DNA of 64,000 nucleotides from Xestospongia muta (lineage: Eukaryota; Porifera; Demospongiae; Haplosclerida; Petrosiidae). This document shows positions 36,793 through 48,509 of the stretch, one piece after another (positions within the stretch are counted from its first letter, which is position 1; every line of letters begins with the position of its first letter). Below the pieces are notes generated by a model that saw only the letters and a list, made by a program, of their open reading frames with translations, made no database searches and had not been told where the DNA came from. The position numbers were made by a program, and so were the translations under genes. The stretch lies in contig OY848917.1 of the NCBI GenBank assembly GCA_963693285.1, positions 30,763,245 through 30,827,244 of the forward strand, in the 5' to 3' direction.

Positions 36793-37910
36793 ATTTTTTC
36801 AGTTAAAATCTTGTTAAAATTAAAAATTCAAATTTTTTGAATGAGTCTATCTGTTATTAATTTATAGTAATACCTATTCTGTTTTGTTAAATATGATTGA
36901 AATTTAACTAGTTGTTTGTAATTGGCAGATTTACTTCATAAGCAAGATATTAACATCTCTTCTTAGAGTACTGATAAAAGATCTGCTCACAGCAGTTGAT
37001 GAATCATTTTTAAGAGAAAGTGTTTACTTTTAAATGTAATGAAGAAATCAAGATTATTATCGAGTCTATGCTGGCTAAATTTTGTCCTCCTCACTTTGGT
37101 TTTAACTGTATTGGTATTAAGGGACAAGCATACAGAGAAATACCAAAGCGATATTTAATTGCAAAAGCAGAATGAAGGTTACCTGAATTCCTTGTTAGTT
37201 GATTGTGTTTTCTGTTTGAGTCTCGCGTAGCCAGCCTCTCCCCCCTTCGGGTAGGAAGGGTCTGGTAGACTGTGCATATAGTGTTCGTTTAGAAAACTAT
37301 CGGAAGTTGGTAGTCCGGTAAGTGGGTCTAAGTGGATGAAGTTAAACACCTTTTCAAAATTTGCTGATTCAGCATGACGACGTAGCAAGCACGTAGCTTC
37401 CTTGGTTGCAATCCATCACACAGTCCATGAAATTTCATCTGGGCATATATAAGCAAAGATAAGCTGATGAACACTTTATCACAGTGAATTAGCACGTAGC
37501 TTCCTTGGTTGCCACGTCGTTATGGTGGATCAGCAAATTTCGAATAGGTCATCCACTTAGACCCACTTACCGGGCTACCAAGTTCCGATAGTTCTCTGAA
37601 CGAACACTATATGTACAGTCTACCAGACTCTTCTAACCCGAAGGGCGGAGGGGCTGGGTACGCGAGACTAGTATATACCTATAGACTTGGAAGCAGTATA
37701 GGACTTTTGATCCTACTGATGACCCAGAGCAGCTGGATGTAACATCTTTGACGTTCCACCCACCTATGTACGCTGTGGATTTTCTACCACCAACCTGTGT
37801 CTCACAAGTTTTTTTTCATTGTCGTTTTATCCTGAGCCTACAAACATTCCTGGATGGTCCCCGGATCGTAAACTGTATCGTGAATATGTAAAAGTGCATG
37901 TAATTATACC
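36793..37910 (+). pseudogene. Broken partial duplicate of the ZU5 gene
   Basis: 36793-36980 matches intron plus exon at 27990-28175 (TAGTTGTTTGTAATTGGCAG, ATAAGCAAGAT). 36983-37190 matches the 3' part of the ZU5 exon (ATCGAGTCTATGCTGGCTAA), with the ZU5 core deleted between them. 37690-37910 matches the next exon (CTGGATGGTCCC, CGTAAACTGTAT). Stops and frameshifts are frequent. A MITE at 37219-37668 sits where the short intron should be. The copy abuts DIRS element 2, only about 23 bases from its right end. Confidence 0.85.
37219..37668. mobile_element. MITE with ~150-bp terminal inverted repeats (AGTCTCGCGTAGCC family)
   Basis: The left end AGTCTCGCGTAGCCAGCC is mirrored at the right by GGTACGCGAGACTA. 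The arms continue with AGACTGTGCATATAGTGTTC versus its complement and GGTAAGTGGGTCTAAGTGGA versus its complement. Inside is a second direct repeat (GCACGTAGCTTCCTTGGTTG, twice). No ORF of note. Related short copies lie at 49881-49940 and 53828-53943. Confidence 0.85.
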
Positions 37911-39462
37911 ATATATATATATAATTATATATAAATGTGTTTAAATTTTATTGACCTTAATCCCTAAATTTTAAGGATGAATCTAAATTTTAAGTCACAA
38001 ACAGTAAGTTTAGGTGAACGAGTAGATGAAAAAAGTACAAACTCAGAAAGAACCAAATAATACATGCATCAGCTACTGGTGATCATGACATTGGACCTCA
38101 ACCAGCCAAAGTTCCTGCAGAATTCTGCTCAATATAATATGCATCCTCATTCTGCAGTAATAACTGAGATGAGTAGACACTTGATATCTACGCATGGTGA
38201 TTTGTAGTGGCAGAAGCAGCAATAGCTAAAACAAATAATACTCGTTTATTCTATATAAACTCACCCAGCTGTTTCTTTGCCATTTGATTATTGACTGTGT
38301 TATGCTTGCTTTAGAAATAGATTTGCTTGTTTGTTCCACATTGGATATTATAACAGACCTAAGATTATGAGGTGGGGTTTAGATCTATATCATAAATGAA
38401 TTCCTATCTAACTATAGCAGTGTGTTATTACGGTATATACGTAGATAGCAATTCATTAGTTGCCATATATGGTCTCCAACAAACACATTAAAAGATCATT
38501 TACATGTCCATGTATGACAATGAATGATCCATTATTATCTACAAAAATATACACACACATAAGAAATCATGAAATCATTTAGTTTACAAAGTTTACATGC
38601 ATTGATATATACCTCAATCAATGTCACAACCAAAACTTACTATATTATAGTATATACTGACTGGCTTAGTATAGAAAAAAAACAACAATCCAATAGAGAT
38701 ACAATAATGATATATGATAGACACTCAGACAAACTGACACTCAGACAAACTGATGTTTAGACTATAATTATTTCCAAACGATCAATTGACTATACCTTAT
38801 TTTTAATTCCTTATTAACATTATTTTAGTGAATATTTCTCTATTTCTGGAATGAAGAATACACTACTTCTAATGATTGTCAGTTCAAGGTATATCTGAGT
38901 GTACTCTATATAGAGTACACTCTGATATCATTATAATGTGTGAATATTTCCTGAGAATAATTGTATGTATGGACTCATAGTAGTGATATCAGAGGTACAC
39001 TTGCAAATATCTAAAGTGCTTCACTTAATAATATTTATATATGCATGTGTGGCCGCATATGTAAATAGTTACTATATAATATTATGGAGAGAATTATATA
39101 ATAGCATATTTGTGATGTGTGTATGTGTTTGAATAAGAATGTTTAATGAATATTTTAATGCTTCATAACTTGATTATACAATAAGGCCATCTCACCAATA
39201 TTACTTTAAAATCCTTACAATGCAATATCATTGAAAGAACATGTACTGTGACATCATTATGCATGCAGAGTTACTGTAATTTTATATAGGTAATAAGATG
39301 TTATATGTGGCAATTTTTATAGTTTTTAACATCATATATTAAGTTCACAATATAAATAGGCTAACTAGCAATATATATAATTAATGCACCATTATACTCA
39401 CATGTAGACATCGTAAGCCTCTTATGTAGTGAGTGGTACAGACAATAACTAGGATTTAATTT
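37911..39462. other. Intergenic AT-rich sequence with small palindromes
   Basis: No exon recognised. Contains a TA microsatellite near 37910-37935, a tandem duplication CACTCAGACAAACTGA at 38721-38752, and a perfect 26-bp palindrome at 38897-38922 (GAGTGTACTCTAT and its complement). Confidence 0.45.
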
Positions 39463-39605
39463 GACAGAATCTAATCAGGTGATTGAAAATTTAATTTGTT
39501 CATAACTTTTTACATCTGACTTATCATAGTACAAATACATTAAGAAAAGTATAATTATATTTGGTGGTGCTGTTTCATTATTCAATCATCTGATTAGATT
39601 GTGTC
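39463..39605. mobile_element. Small MITE-like element with 24-bp inverted ends
   Basis: The left end GACAGAATCTAATCAGGTGA and right end, in reverse complement, GACACAATCTAATCAGATGA differ at only two positions over their length and enclose 143 bp with no ORF. Confidence 0.65.
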
Positions 39606-40610
39606 ATCAACTACACATGTAATTAATTGACAAACCTCACTGGGTCATTTTTATATTGTTTCGTATTTGTGTATTCAAAAGGAATTCGAATTCATGTGTC
39701 ATGATCAGTAAGTAGTAACAGTACTGTATGTGATAGATGTATGCCTAAAGTGTATGATAGTGAAGATTACAGTACATTCACGTGAGTTATATTTTCTAAA
39801 CAAAAGCACACCAATCCATTCTATTATGTATACTGTCGTATAGTTATTGTTGTTATTTTGACTACTTGAGCTCATTGGCTAACCATGTTTTCTTTTTTGA
39901 TGATATTTCCATTACAAATTTAACTGATTAATATTATTGATGACTAGTTTATTTGAGAAGAATTGAATGTCTTACATATTCTAACATGCATTTTATAAGG
40001 AACATCTCTAAAACTTAATGCATATATAAAGACTTATAGAGAAGACTAGAACTAAGTAAATAGTTATGTAATTAATGTGGTTAGACACACCTATAGAGAA
40101 AAAAGCCACATACAATTCTATAATAACATTGTTTGTACTATGAATATGTACATTCATTATACATATATATAACATTCCTATGTAATTCATCATGAACACA
40201 CTAAGCAACTTGAGCCCATAAACTTACTACAGTTGCTCACTTATGACCACTGATATATAGCACATCAGTTCATGTTTCAATGTAATCCTGCATACAAGTA
40301 TTTTCATGTTATGATAGATGTATTTTGTCATAGCAATTAAATTGTATGCCACTAGTTCAATTAATAATTATTATTAATGTATAGGGATTTCCATACTGCC
40401 ATGTCTATACATGTGGTTTAGTCTGAGATGTCACTTTCGCCACCATTTATACATCATTTGATGAATTTTTAAAAATGATTTAGTTTTAATGCTAGCAAGT
40501 CACCATCAGTCAATATTCTCTAATTTTTTGGTCACACATTTTTATAATTAGCTATTTATGACTTGTCTGGGCTGTTCTGATATATACATTATATTTATAA
40601 TATATTTTAT
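39606..40610. other. No gene seen
   Basis: AT-rich spacer up to the start of the second satellite array. Confidence 0.4.
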
Positions 40611-43600
40611 GGCTACATTTGAGTGAACAAAATGACAAAATTGCATTCAAAACACTTAGAATTTACATTACAATATATCACACTTACCAACTATTATATT
40701 GTAAAGGACACATTCAGACAACGAGTTATGATAACACCATTTTTGTGAAAACAAAAAAATAGAGTGAACAAAATGACAAAATTGCATTCAGTATACATAG
40801 AATTTACTTTACAATAAATAACACTTATCTGCTTTATGTTGTAAAAGACACATTCAGATGATGAGTAATGACAGCAACATAAATGTGCTAATAAAAAAAC
40901 AATAGAGTGAAAAAAATGACAAAATTGCATTCAATATATATAGATTTCACATTACAATACATCACACTTACCAACTATTATATCATAAAGGACTCATTCA
41001 GACGATGAGTTATGACAATACCATTAATATGAAGACAAAAAATGGAGTGAACAAAATTACAAATTTGTATTCAATACACTTAGAATTCACATTACAATAC
41101 ATCACACTTACCAACTATTATATCATAAAGGACATATTCTGATGACGAGTAATGACAACACCATTAGTGTAAAAACAAAAAAAACAATAGAACAAAATGG
41201 CAAAATTGAATTTACTTACATGCTATGATATTGCAGTGAAAACATTCATTTGATGAGTAATGACAGACCAATATATGTGGTAATGAAAACACAATAGAGT
41301 GATCAAAATGACAAAACTATACTCAATACACTTAAAATTTACTTTACAATAAATCACACTTACCTACTATTATATTGTAAAAGACACATTCTGATGATGA
41401 GTAATGACAATACCATATATGTGAAAACAAAACAAAAAACAATAGAATGAACAAAATCGCTAAATTGCATTCAATATACATAGAATTTACACTACAATAT
41501 ATCACTCTTACCTGCTATTATATTGTAAAGTACACATTCAGATGATGAGTAATGAGAGCACAATAAATATGTATATGTATGCAAAACTGTTTTTTGATAT
41601 GTTTTAACAGTGGTTTTTTCACAAACCAGGTCACAAATATTTTGACAGAAGTGGTCCCTTTTTGCAAATCCGGTCACATATGAAAAAAAAAAACAAAAGA
41701 TTGATCAAAATAACAAAACTATACTCAATACACATAAAATTTACATTACAATAAATCATAGATATCTGATATTATATTGTAAAAGACATATTCAAATGAT
41801 GAGTAATGACAGCACAATAAATGTGGTAAAAAAAACAATAGAGTGAACAAAATGATAAAATTGCATTCAATACATTTAGAACTTACATTACAACATATCA
41901 CACTTACCAACTATTATATCATAAAGGACACTATCAGATGATGAGTAATGATAACACCATTAATGTGAAAACAAAAAAATAGAATGAACAAAATGGCAAA
42001 TTTGTATTCAATACACTTAGAATTTACATTAAAATATATCACACTTACATGCTATGATATTGTAGAGAAAACATTCGGTTGATGAGTAATTATAGCACAA
42101 TAATGTGGAAATGAAAAACAATAGAGTGAACAAAATGATGAAACTACATTCAATACACTTAAAATTAACATTACAATAAATCACACTTACTGAGGAAACA
42201 TTTAGATGATCAGTAATGACAGCACAAAAATTGTGGAAACAAAAACAAAATGACAAAATTGCATTCAATATACATAAAATGTACTTTACAATAAATCACA
42301 GATACCTGCTATTATATTGTAAAGGACACATTCAAATGATGAGTAATGACAGCAACATAAATGTGGTAATAAAAAACAATAGAGTGAACAAAATGACAAA
42401 ATTGCATTCAAAACACTTAGAATTCACCTTACAATATATCACACTTACCAACTATTATATTGTAAAGGACATTTTTAGATGACGAGTAATGACAATCCAT
42501 TAATGTAAAAACAAAAAAAAAACAATAGAGTGAACAAATTGAATTAACTACATTCAATATACATAGAATTTACATTACAATAAATCACACTTACCTTTAT
42601 TATATTGTAAAGGACACATTCAGATCATGAGTAATGACAGTACAGTAAAGATAGTCACCAAAAAACGATAGAGCGAATAAAATGATAAAATTTCATTCAA
42701 TACACTTAGAATCTACATTACAACATATCACACTTACCAACTATTATATCATAAAGGACACTTTCAGTACATGATCAGATGACAGCACAATAATTGTAGT
42801 TACAATAAACAACAAAGTGAACAAAATGACAAAATTCCATTCAATACACTTAGAATTTACTTTAAAATATATCACACTTAATGCTATGATATTGTAGAGA
42901 AAACATTCAGTTGATGAGTAATGATAGCACAATAATGTGGAAATGAAAAACAATAGAGTGAACAAAATCATGAAACTACATTCAATACACTTAAAATTAA
43001 CATTACAATAAATCACACTTACCGACTATTATATTGTAAAGGAGACATTCAGATGATGAGTAATGACAATAATGTAAAAGTGAAAACAAAAATAATAGAA
43101 TGAACAATCTAAAAAAAACTGCATTCAATATACATAGAATTTGCATCACAAAATATATCACACTTACCAGCTATTATTGAGTAATGACAGCACAATAAAT
43201 GGGTAGCAAAAAATAGAGTGAACAAAATCACAAAATTGTATTCTATACACATAGAATATATTTTACGATATATCACAGTTACCTGCTATTATATTGTAAA
43301 AGACACATTTAGAAGATGACTAATAACAGCACCATAAATGTCAAAACAAAAACAATAGAGTGAACAAATAAATTAATTGCATTCAATATACATAGAATTT
43401 ATATTACAATAAATCACACTTACCAACTATTATATGGTAAAGGTCACATTCAGATGATGAGTAACGACAGCAACATAAATGTGGTAAATAAAAGCAATAG
43501 AGTGAACAAAATGACAAGATTTGCATTCAATATACATAGAATTTACATTACAATAAATCACACTTATCTGCTATTATATTGTAAAATACACATTCAAATG

Positions 43601-43990
43601 ATAAGTAATGACAACAACATAAATGTGGTAATAAAAACAATAGAGTGAACAAAATGACAAAATTGCGTTCAATATACATAGAATTTACTTTACAATAAAT
43701 CACGCTTATCTGCTATTATATTGTAAAAGATACATTCAGATGAAAAATAATGACGGCAACATAAATGTGGTAACAAAAAAATAGAGTGAACAAAATGACA
43801 AAATTTCATTCAATACACTTAGAATTTACCTTACAATATATCACACTTACACACTATTATATTGTAAAGAAAAAATTCAGTTGATGAGTAATGATATCAC
43901 AATAAATGTGGTAACAAAAAACAATAGTGTGAACAAAATGAAAAATTTTCATTCAATACACTTAGAATTTACATTACAGCATATATGCAT
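40611..43990 (-). repeat. Satellite B: ~142-bp tandem array, about 24 copies
   Basis: On the plus strand the unit reads ACAATATATCACACTTACC, AACTATTATATTGTAAAGGA, CACATTCAGATGATGAGTAA, TGACAGCAACATAAATGTGG, AATAGAGTGAACAAAATGAC, AAAATTGCATTCAATACACT and TAGAATTTACATT. Successive GAGTGAACAA motifs sit at 40621, 40762, 40905 and 41045, giving 140-143 bp. Some monomers are truncated (for example near 42190) or carry insertions (about 41565-41690). Read on the minus strand it aligns along its whole length with satellite A. Confidence 0.93.
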
Positions 43991-44041
43991 ACAGTAATGT
44001 AAATTCTAAGTGTATTGAATGGAAATTTTTCATTTTGTTCA

Positions 44042-44042
<1 letters not shown>
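43929..44042. repeat. Inverted-repeat boundary of satellite B
   Basis: The last satellite B unit is mirrored: GTGAACAAAATGAAAAATTT ... TTAGAATTTACATTAC on the left faces GTAATGTAAATTCTAA ... AAATTTTTCATTTTGTTCAC on the right, around the centre AGCATATATGCATAC. Arms are about 50 bp with few mismatches. Confidence 0.85.
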
Positions 44043-44078
<36 letters not shown>

Positions 44079-44531
44079 CTCTCTCTCTCTCTCTCTTGTT
44101 CTCTCCTCTCTTTTTCTCTGTGTCTGTGTGTCTCTATCTATGTGTGTGTGTGTCACTCTTTTCCCCTCTTTTTCATTAATTGTGAATGATAATGATGTAG
44201 CCATCTCTAAAGAAATTTAGATACTAGTATTATCTATGTTACAAAAGGTAGACGTGTGTATAAAATTCTCTCTTTTTCTCCTTCCCTCTAAATCTACCTC
44301 TCCCTTTAACACTCTAACTCTTGCTTTCCTTCTCTGTCTCTGCATCCCAGTCTGTCCTCTCTCTGTGTTTGTGTGTCTGCATATTTCTCTATGTGTGTGT
44401 GTGTGTGTGTGTGTCTCCGTCATGTTCATCAATTGCAAATGATAATGATGTAGCTCACCATGGAGTCTCTAATAAAATATTGATACCAGTATTGTCTACG
44501 TTGAAAAAGATGTTATGCTTGTAAACTCCTT

Positions 44532-44599
<68 letters not shown>

Positions 44600-45104
44600 C
44601 ACATGTTTCTCTATGTGTGTGTGTCTCTCTCCCTTGTTTTCATCATATGAACACTAATGATGTAGCCTATCAAGGAGTCTTTAAAGAAATATGAATACCA
44701 GTATTATCTATGTTTAAAAAATTACGTGTGTAAACTTCCCTCTTCTGTCTTCTCTCTCTCTCTCATTCTCTCTCACTTTGTCTTTCTCTGACTCTCTCTC
44801 TCTCATCCTTGTTTTCATTAATTGTAAACGATAATGATGTCGCCTATAATGGAGTCCGTAAAGAAATATATAAACAAGTAATATCTATGTTACAAAAGGT
44901 AGATATGTTATAACCTTCTTATTCTCACTCTCTCACTCTGTGTCTGTGTGTCTCTGTTAATGTGTGTGTGTTGCTCTCTCTTCCTCATTCTCATTAATTG
45001 CAAATGATAATAATGTAGCCTACCATGGAGTCTCTAAAGAAATATTAACACAAGTGATATGTTATAACCTTTGCTTTCTCCCTCTCTCTCTCTATTTCTG
45101 TCTA

Positions 45105-45165
<61 letters not shown>

Positions 45166-45505
45166 CTCTCTCTCCCTTTTTCTTCCTCTTCCTCTCTCTC
45201 TCTTTCTCGATGCTTTTTATCCCACTTTCTCTCTTTCTCGCCCTCTCCATCTCTCCTTCTCTCTCTCTCTCTATGTGTATGTGTATGTCTCTCTCTCCTT
45301 CATTTTCATTAATTGTAAATGTTAATGATGTAGCCTACCATTGAGTCTTGAAAGAGATATAAATACCAGTATTATTTATGTTACAAAAGGTAGATATGTG
45401 TGTAAACTTCTCTCTCTCACTCTCTTGCTCTCTCTTTCTATGTTTATATGTCTCTCTTTATGTGTGTTTGTGTGTATGTCTCTCTCCCCCTCATTTCATA
45501 GGTTT
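44043..45505 (+). repeat. CT-rich minisatellite, about six irregular units
   Basis: The unit combines long (CT)n tracts, a (GT)n tract, and a conserved unique part: TTCATTAATTGTAAATGATA, ATGATGTAGCC, GGAGTCTCTAAAGAAATAT, CCAGTATTATCTATGTTAC and AAAAGGTAGATATGTGT. Conserved parts recur near 44190, 44447, 44659, 44835, 45013 and 45330; spacing varies with the (CT)n length. ORFs of Ser/Leu or Arg/Glu runs here are products of the microsatellite. Confidence 0.88.
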
Positions 45506-45802
45506 TACTGTTTTCATCTAAAGTCTTGAAGTTGTAGGTGAATTACTACTTAGTATAACTCAATAAATCATTAATATGTTTGTACATAAGACATGAACTA
45601 TTACAAATTGCTATTACTATGTGGCAGTACAAAAGGAGCTAACATGACATTGCTATTGGTATTGTTGAAAAGAATTAGTTCTTTCCTTTTATTTAATACT
45701 AATAAAACCATCAATCAAGATTTCATGTTGGTGCTTCACATGATGTTATTAACAAGTTATTATATATTATAGCTTACAAGTATTTTTGGTTTTGTAGCAA
45801 TT
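45506..45802. other. No gene seen
   Basis: AT-rich spacer between the CT-rich array and a hairpin MITE. Confidence 0.35.
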
Positions 45803-45988
45803 TTAAAAAGATTGTAGAATACATTCTTTATTAACTTATAATGCTATTGGGTGGAGTAAGTTGAAAAAGTGCATTGGTATCACCTTTTCTGTGCACAAAA
45901 AGGTAACACTAAGGCAATGGAGCTTTTCAACTTACTCCACCTAATGGCATTATAAGTTAGTAAAGAATATATTCTAAAATCTTTTTAA
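45803..45988. mobile_element. Hairpin MITE (near-complete palindrome)
   Basis: The left arm TTAAAAAGATTGTAGAATAC...CTTATAATGCTATTGGGTGG is mirrored by CCACCTAATGGCATTATAAG...ATTCTAAAATCTTTTTAA, arms about 85 bp, around a short centre (CTGTGCAC). It could fold into a long hairpin. It carries no ORF. Confidence 0.85.
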
Positions 45989-47350
45989 TGGGCCCTGGAA
46001 AATATTTTAAAATTTGATTAGTAATCCTGATATGTAATATTTGTAATAATTACTAAGAAAAACATTGTCAGATGTTGCAATCTCCTTTCCTAAATTTTAA
46101 AACATTTAAGATCACTGTAATAGTTATTGAAACAGAATAACCAGATTGATAATAGGTAGATTAATGACCAGTGTCCCTAACTGATGGTTTTACATGTGCT
46201 ATAGACTGTGATAGTTTGATACCATTACTAAACAACTCTTTCACAATACACAATAAGTTTGGATGCCAGTATTTAGGTTATAAAAAAAGGATATTTTTCA
46301 GTCATTCCATAAAATCAGTGAACCCCCAAGTCTGGATCAGTCTCTCTTGACTTTTGAAAATGAGAATGTTTAACAAGAAAAGGCTCTATATCAATTCATT
46401 CTTTGTGAGAATTGTTTTCGGAAAGGACATTAATTAAACATTATGTCGTTTCTAATGAAAGCATACATGTCACCACATAACAGGCCATTGTGAAAAGTAG
46501 ATGTATTAAATGGATTAAAATAGCAAGTGCATCTATGACAAAGACCCTCATTCTGTTTGTAAAGCCTGAGAGGTTGAACTATAGCATAATTAGTTGTGGG
46601 TTGATGCCACAAAAGTTTTAATTTGATTTTCATGGACTTGAGGATTTACATTTGTCATTAATGGTATAAAATTGTCCTATTAACTACTTGTTGGTTTCCT
46701 CACTCTCTTTTTTAATCAGTAATATACAGTTCCCTTATACTAAGAAGCATTAGGAGCACAACAATCAAGCTACATAACAAAAATTGTCCTTTTAATTTCA
46801 ATAGGAAGGCAGATACTAGAATTCACAATATTTTAATGTTTTGTACTTTTGATTTAAATTGGCATCTTCAAAATAATCACTGAATAATTTTAATTAGCCT
46901 CGTTGAGAGTGAAAGAAGTTAATTACTGCAGTATTAACAAAAAATCATTAAAAAATTACAACAAAACTATTAACAGAGTGCATTACCATTGATCAACAAA
47001 TAAATCAAAATCTCATTATTATCTAATAATTAAATAATTAATAATTAGATATTTGCTGTTCACCAAATTATTACAAAATATTAAGACATGAAATGTAACC
47101 ATTTCAAAGTTGTTTTATCAGTTATAAAATGACAAATGAGAGGTACATCTTTGTCTGTAATGCTATTATATAACCTTATTAACTTGAGTATAGTATTATT
47201 AGAAAGACTACTAGTAAGCATCTGTAGGGTGTTAGGCAAGAGAGGTAAGGACTAATAGGTCTTCTATTATATTGTTGTAAGTTTTCTATTATATTGATGT
47301 AAGTTAGCATATTTGATAATTCAGTGACATAGCGACTATCACAAGGAATG
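45989..47350. other. Intergenic, no gene supported
   Basis: AT-rich. A local duplication (TTCTATTATATTGNTGTAAG) lies at 47261-47305. ORFs seen here have no domain or splice context. Confidence 0.4.
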
Positions 47351-47541
47351 TCTGATATGTCATTTACTCTCACTGGACATTCCTTGATATTCTTTAATGC
47401 AAATAGTAAATTGTCAGGAAATAGAGAATAGTCTTGTGTGTTCTTGTCCCTTTAATTCATGCATTCTTTCTTTACATTCTTCTACTGTAAATGAGACAAA
47501 TATAATTCTATCGTTGGTCCACCAAACACTTCCAGTGTCTC
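47351..47541 (-). pseudogene. Possible decayed exon, frameshifted
   Basis: After an ATTATAG acceptor the minus strand reads GDTGSVWWTNDRIIFVSFTV, then EECKERMHELKGQEHTRLFS to a stop. A different frame then continues DYSLFPDNLLFALKNIKECP, then VRVNDISDIPCD. Together they look like one protein broken by a frameshift. No family recognised; it is downstream, on the same strand, of the LRR exon. Confidence 0.3.
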
Positions 47542-47932
47542 CTATAATAAAACATAACATAGTTATTCTATCATATACTACATACATAATAATAGCTATA
47601 CACACACTCTAACATGCTTAAATACTACCAATGTATATGTTATACATTTATTTATGATATATTTTATGGCTACCATCTATTATAGCATTATTAATATTCA
47701 ACAGAGTCAGACACCAAATGTTATCATCTACTAACTTATACATGACCATGTTTTAAGATCATTCATTCTCTTGAGAAATCTTATCCTAAGAAAAAAAGGA
47801 TGCTGAGAAGTTTATCTTAGGTGCAGGATGTATTTTTAAGTAAGATAAAAATTTTCTGATGCTAAGAATAATAATAAAAGAATATAGGGATGTAGTGATT
47901 TTTATTAGATCTGCTATTGCACTGACACCAAC

Positions 47933-48112
47933 TCAAGTGATCTGAGGATTATCTCTGATATCTAATGACACTAATGCATGGTTTTTAGTTTGTCTTTCAC
48001 AGATATATCGAACACCATTATCAGTGATGTTACAGTTGATGAAATTTAGTGTTTTTAAAGTTGCATTACTTAATACCATATTAGAAGAATGAGTCATACC
48101 TTCATCTGTTAT
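47933..48112 (-). CDS. Terminal exon of a leucine-rich-repeat protein
   Basis: The 59-codon exon follows a TTACAG acceptor and reads ITDEGMTHSSNMVLSNATLK, TLNFINCNITDNGVRYICER, HALVSLDIRDNPQIT, then TGA. The LxxLxFxNCxITDxGxxxI pattern is a ribonuclease-inhibitor/NLR-type LRR. A poly(A)-like AATAAA follows on the same strand (complement at 47901-47906). No upstream exon was found within reach; the next 400 bases upstream hold CA-rich microsatellite and the divergent small gene. It may be an orphan exon of a decayed LRR or NLR gene. Confidence 0.55.
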   Translation of the reverse strand: MTDEGMTHSSNMVLSNATLKTLNFINCNITDNGVRYICERQTKNHALVSLDIRDNPQIT

Positions 48113-48209
48113 CTGTAATACTAGTAACATTAGTTAACACTAACAGCTTAAGCGTTTTATTATTATAAAGAGACTATCGCTAAATTATTTGATATTGCCA
48201 GAAAGTGAG

Positions 48210-48275
48210 TAAAGATACATAGACACACACACAGACACACGTACACACACATTCAGACACACAAGCACACACACG
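48210..48275. repeat. CA-rich microsatellite
   Basis: Imperfect (CA)n with interspersed CAGACACACG units. Confidence 0.7.
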
Positions 48276-48509
48276 TAAGTATAAATATAATTCCCTATGT
48301 CTACTAGCAGGTTTAATAACAAACTCAATCACTTATTCTAAGATAATTGACTTTCAATTTCAATATTATTGTATCACATATACACTAACTTAACATAATT
48401 GACTGAATTCAGCAGTATTAAAAGGAAGTTCACTATTGCTACTTAAAATTAATTAAGTAACTGTAGCTTTTACAGAATCTCTACTCTACATATTAAGTCT
48501 GTAGGTGAA

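Noticed and set aside
11780..43990. Regularly spaced repeats considered as a CRISPR-like array
   Set aside because: Monomers are contiguous ~140-146-bp repeats with no unique spacers; they are eukaryotic satellites.
43974..45529. ORFs rich in Ser/Leu/Val or Arg/Glu
   Set aside because: Direct translations of (CT)n, (GT)n and (GA)n microsatellites.
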